Below, piece after piece: positions 5,518 through 7,837 of a DNA stretch of 7,837 nt (position 1 is its first letter; each line of letters starts with the position of its first letter). Under the pieces are notes generated by a model. The model ran no database searches and was not told the DNA's origin. It saw only the letters and a list, made by a program, of their open reading frames with translations. The DNA is taken from NCBI GenBank assembly GCA_903909415.1, contig CAIVVS010000148.1:1-7837 (forward strand). The letters are read 5' to 3'. This DNA is from an uncultured Pseudomonadota bacterium (GTDB taxonomy: Bacteria > Pseudomonadota > Gammaproteobacteria > Burkholderiales > SG8-39). A program made the translations under genes and the position numbers.

Positions 5518-6647
5518 CGCAGCGCATTCCCCTGCTGGTGCCGGACATGCCGCTCGCGTCCGAGATCGCCCCATACCTTGCGCGCATCGATGCGGCGCGC
5601 TGGTACACCAACTTCGGCCCGCTGGTGCGCGAACTGGAAGTAGGGCTGGTGGCACGGATGCAGGCGCAAGCGGATGCGCCCGGGCAACTGCACCTGGCCA
5701 GCGTCGCGAACTGCACCGTGGGCCTGGAACTCGGCCTGCAGGCGATGGGCCTGCCGCCGGGGGCGCTGGTGCTGCTGCCGTCCTTCACCTTCGTGGCGAC
5801 TGCCACCGCGGTATTGCGCGCCGGCATGCTGCCCGCTGCGGCCGACGTGGACGGGGCAAGCTGGCTGCTCACGCCTGCACTGGCGCGCGAGGCGATGGCC
5901 GAACTCGCGCGTGCCGGACGCAAGGTGGATTGCGTGATGCCGGTGGCGACCTTCGGCTGCCCGCAGGATGTGGCTGGCTGGGATGCATTCACGGCGGACA
6001 CCGGGGTTCCGGTGCTGGTGGATGCGGCCGGTGCCTTCGGCAACCAGCAGGCCGGGCGGCGCACCGCGGTGGTGTTCAGCTTCCACGCGACCAAGTCGCT
6101 GGGCATGGGCGAGGGCGGCGCGGTGGTGTCCACCGACGACGAATTCACCGAGCGCATCCGGCGCCTGACCAATTTCGGCATCACGCTGCCGGGCGGCATC
6201 GTGCATGAGTACGGCACCAATGCGAAGCTGAGCGAGTACCACGCGGCGGTGGGCCTGGCGGCACTGGCGCGCTGGCCGCAGGCGATGCAGCGGCGCCGCG
6301 CATTGGCTCGCGACTACCTCGCCGAGCTGGCGCGCACCTGCCCCACGGTGACGCCGCAGCTCAGGCCCGGCGACGGCGTGTACACCATCATGGCGGTGTG
6401 CCTTCCCGCTGGCAGCGACGTTCCGGCGGTGATGCAGCGCCTGGCCGGCGTTGGCGTGGAAACGCGGCGCTGGTACTGCCCGCTGATCCCCGACCATCCC
6501 GGCCTTGCACGGACGGTGCGCGCGGGTGCGCTGCCGACGGCGCAGGGCCTGGCCGGGCGCATCCTCGGCCTGCCATTCCATCCCGGGGTCAGCCAGCCGG
6601 ACATCGGGCGTGCCTGCGCGGCACTGGCTTCGGCCATGGAGGCCTGA
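5514..6647 (+). CDS. DegT/DnrJ/EryC1/StrS family PLP-dependent sugar aminotransferase (377 aa, VioA-like)
   Basis: Fold-type I PLP enzyme of normal length for the family, which transaminates keto-deoxysugar nucleotides. Visible features are NFGPLVRELE near the N-terminus, PSFTFVATATAVLRAG, VLVDAAGAFGN with D170 (expected to pair with the pyridine nitrogen of PLP), and SFHATKSLGMGEGGAVV with K194 as the Schiff-base lysine. GTNAKLSEYHAAVGLAAL follows at 234-251. The SFHATK context differs from the YPxKNLGALGD form I associate with 3-aminotransferases. It recalls VioA-type 4-aminotransferases, which act on dTDP-4-keto-6-deoxyglucose; this substrate assignment is from memory and tentative. The start at 5514 forms ATGA with the preceding stop. 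The upstream open frame back to 5196 is a shadow. The acyltransferase partner lies one base downstream. Together they suggest synthesis of an N-acylated amino-dideoxyhexose donor. Confidence 0.9.
   Translation: MTQRIPLLVPDMPLASEIAPYLARIDAARWYTNFGPLVRELEVGLVARMQAQADAPGQLHLASVANCTVGLELGLQAMGLPPGALVLLPSFTFVATATAVLRAGMLPAAADVDGASWLLTPALAREAMAELARAGRKVDCVMPVATFGCPQDVAGWDAFTADTGVPVLVDAAGAFGNQQAGRRTAVVFSFHATKSLGMGEGGAVVSTDDEFTERIRRLTNFGITLPGGIVHEYGTNAKLSEYHAAVGLAALARWPQAMQRRRALARDYLAELARTCPTVTPQLRPGDGVYTIMAVCLPAGSDVPAVMQRLAGVGVETRRWYCPLIPDHPGLARTVRAGALPTAQGLAGRILGLPFHPGVSQPDIGRACAALASAMEA
6638..6642 (+). promoter_or_regulatory. Shine-Dalgarno GGAGG fixing the acyltransferase start
   Basis: A perfect GGAGG lies 6 bases before the ATG at 6649, within the last codons of the aminotransferase gene. 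It is the clearest ribosome site in the window. It decides the start at 6649 over the in-frame open region reaching back to 6505. Confidence 0.75.
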
Positions 6648-6648
6648 C

Positions 6649-7215
6649 ATGCCCTTCCTCGACGAGCGCGGACTCGCGGCGCTGGGCCTTGCATCGGTCG
6701 GGCGCGGCGTGCGGGTCAGCGACATGGCGCGCTTCTACAATCCCGGCGCGATCTCGCTCGCCGACGGCGTTCGCATCGACGACTTCTGCATCCTGTCGGC
6801 GGGCGCAGGCGGCATCCGCATCGGGCGGCACGTGCACATCGCCTGCTACAGCTCTCTGATCGGCCAGGGCGCGATGGTGTTCGAGGACTTCTCCGGCATT
6901 TCCTCGCGCGTCTCGGTCTACTCGTCCAGCGACGACTTTGGCGGCGAGGGGATGGCGCACCCGACCATCCCCGAGCGCTACCGCAAGGTGCAGACCGGCG
7001 ACGTGGTGTTCCGCCGCCATTCGCTGGTGGGCGCGGGCAGCGTGGTCCTGCCCGGGGTCACGCTGGGCGAGGGCGCCTCGGTCGGGGCGCTCAGCCTGGT
7101 GAAGGACGACCTCGCCGAATTCGGCCTGTATGCCGGCGTGCCGGCTCGGCGCATCGGTGATCGCAGCCGCGATCTGCTCGACATGGAGCGCCGCTTCCTG
7201 GCCGAGGGCGGTTGA
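6649..7215 (+). CDS. Left-handed beta-helix acyltransferase (188 aa, VioB-like sugar N-acyltransferase candidate)
   Basis: Hexapeptide-repeat protein of the trimeric acyl-/acetyl-CoA-dependent transferase group. Residues from about 35 show the spaced small-hydrophobic pattern of a left-handed beta-helix (IRIDDFCILSAG, IRIGRHVHIACYSSLIG). Then come FEDFSGISSRVSVYSSSDDF, an external loop carrying AHPTIPERYR (H104 is a candidate catalytic residue), and further coils (HSLVGAGSVVLPGVTLGEGA). The ending is GLYAGVPARRIGDRSRDLLD. The DDFCILS...EDFSG.SSRV...SDD pattern matches acyltransferases of surface-sugar clusters, including those acting on dTDP-4-amino-4,6-dideoxyglucose as I recall them. N-acylation of the aminotransferase product is therefore the natural role. 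O-acetylation of another sugar is the main alternative. It is the last gene of the plus-strand operon and is followed by a hairpin. Confidence 0.88.
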   Translation: MPFLDERGLAALGLASVGRGVRVSDMARFYNPGAISLADGVRIDDFCILSAGAGGIRIGRHVHIACYSSLIGQGAMVFEDFSGISSRVSVYSSSDDFGGEGMAHPTIPERYRKVQTGDVVFRRHSLVGAGSVVLPGVTLGEGASVGALSLVKDDLAEFGLYAGVPARRIGDRSRDLLDMERRFLAEGG

Positions 7216-7223
7216 CCGACTCG

Positions 7224-7245
7224 CGTTGCGCCGGGCGGCGCAGCG
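7224..7245 (+). terminator. Hairpin in the convergent intergenic gap
   Basis: CGTTGCGCC (7224-7232) pairs with GGCGCAGCG (7237-7245) around a GGGC loop. This gives nine pairs, one of them a G-U wobble in the plus-strand transcript. It begins 9 bases after the acyltransferase stop and ends 3 bases before the stop of the convergent gene. No U-run follows, so it is not a textbook intrinsic terminator. On the minus-strand transcript the wobble becomes a C-A mismatch, leaving a 6-bp core. It probably protects 3' ends or helps terminate both operons. Confidence 0.5.
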
Positions 7246-7248
7246 GGC

Positions 7249-7837
7249 TCAGATCCGGTCGAGGAAGGGCAGGTACCAGTCTGCAAAGCACGCGGTGTCG
7301 ACGCCCTCGTCCAGCGCCATCCATCCGGCGAGCCGCTGCGGCTGCCAATGGATGCCGGGAACCGGTGCGAGGGCCGCGTGGATGGGACCGTTGCCGGGAA
7401 TGTTGAGCAGCAGTTCGTCGTAGTCGCTCGCCACGGACTGGACGAGTCCCGCCATCCCCGCGGGATCGCCATCCAGGTCCAGCAGGTAGCCGTTGCGGCC
7501 GAGTTCCCCGAGGACGGCGTAGCAGTCGCGCCCGGCCACGATGCGCGAACGGGTGGATGGCGGCAGCAGCGCGGACCAGTCGCCTTCGCTGCGAACGAGG
7601 CGCGATGCGCGGCGCATGGCGTCCAGGGCCTGGCAAGCGGATCGGGCGTCGACATCCGTCCGGGCGCGGTCCCGCGCCGGTGGCGTCACGGTCATCCTGC
7701 CGAGCAGGCCGCGATCGACGAACTGCCAGCCTGCGCGCTCGTAGACGTCGGGCTTGCCGGCCCAGAGCACGGCGAAGCGGACCTGCTGCACGCGCAGTTC
7801 CTCGAGCGCCGTGGCCAGCAGGCGCGTCGCCAGTCCC
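7249..7837 (-). CDS. GNAT-family N-acetyltransferase, C-terminal 195 residues (N-terminus outside window)
   Basis: The frame runs off the right edge; the first complete codon read is at 7836-7834. The visible part begins GLATRLLATALEEL, typical of the end of GNAT motif A (acetyl-CoA pyrophosphate loop plus helix). It is followed by VRFAVLWAGKPDVYERAGWQF, the motif-B strand and helix with the usual Y-x-x-x-G-[WF] ending. About 150 further residues, rich in Leu, Asp and Ala, follow a complete GNAT core and end FADWYLPFLDRI. I do not recognise this extension as a named domain. A GTG at 7791 could be called as a start, but it would remove the acetyl-CoA motif, so the gene almost certainly extends past the window. 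It converges on the glycosylation operon and need not share its function. The substrate is unknown. Confidence 0.75.
   Translation of the reverse strand, partial: GLATRLLATALEELRVQQVRFAVLWAGKPDVYERAGWQFVDRGLLGRMTVTPPARDRARTDVDARSACQALDAMRRASRLVRSEGDWSALLPPSTRSRIVAGRDCYAVLGELGRNGYLLDLDGDPAGMAGLVQSVASDYDELLLNIPGNGPIHAALAPVPGIHWQPQRLAGWMALDEGVDTACFADWYLPFLDRI

Noticed and set aside
3721..5655. 644-codon open frame on the minus strand
   Set aside because: It lies antisense to paralog 4 and shows no recognisable motif; it is a composition artefact.
1..7837. CRISPR array, tRNA/rRNA genes, insertion sequence or transposase
   Set aside because: No regularly spaced repeats, no cloverleaf-like or rRNA segments, and no transposase motifs or terminal inverted repeats were seen; nearly every base is coding.

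Overview
The window is very GC-rich DNA and is almost entirely coding. Long open frames occur on both strands, as expected at this base composition. Family content points to a high-GC proteobacterium. A gamma- or beta-proteobacterium such as a Xanthomonadaceae relative is plausible, but nothing in the window fixes the lineage.

Layout. Positions 1-5517 hold four consecutive plus-strand genes of one family. They encode TPR-containing, SPINDLY/O-GlcNAc-transferase-like glycosyltransferases (GT41-type catalytic region). The first is cut by the window edge, leaving only its C-terminus; the next three are complete (541, 586 and 581 aa). They are followed by a DegT/DnrJ/EryC1/StrS-family sugar aminotransferase (5514-6647) and a left-handed beta-helix acyltransferase (6649-7215) resembling N-acyltransferases of amino-deoxysugar nucleotides. 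A convergent, incomplete GNAT-type acetyltransferase gene occupies 7249-7837 on the minus strand. A hairpin lies in the 33-base gap between the two convergent genes.

The six plus-strand genes look like one operon. Three junctions are ATGA stop/start overlaps, and one has a one-base gap with a perfect GGAGG. The remaining 25-base gap (1990-2014) is spanned by an 11-codon mini-ORF that overlaps the end of one gene and the start of the next. No strong promoter is visible inside the array.

Working model (inference). The aminotransferase and acyltransferase make an N-acylated 4-amino-4,6-dideoxyhexose nucleotide, VioA/VioB-like. The TPR glycosyltransferases place sugars on protein, with flagellin the most likely target by analogy with known flagellin glycosylation islands. 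No flagellar gene, and no gene for the earlier dTDP-sugar steps, lies in the window. The most unusual points are the serial array of divergent GT41 paralogs joined to a sugar-modification pair, a 17-bp all-GC hairpin inside the second paralog that coincides with loss of a conserved strand, the bridging mini-ORF, and an AT-rich double-dyad patch at the first gene junction.
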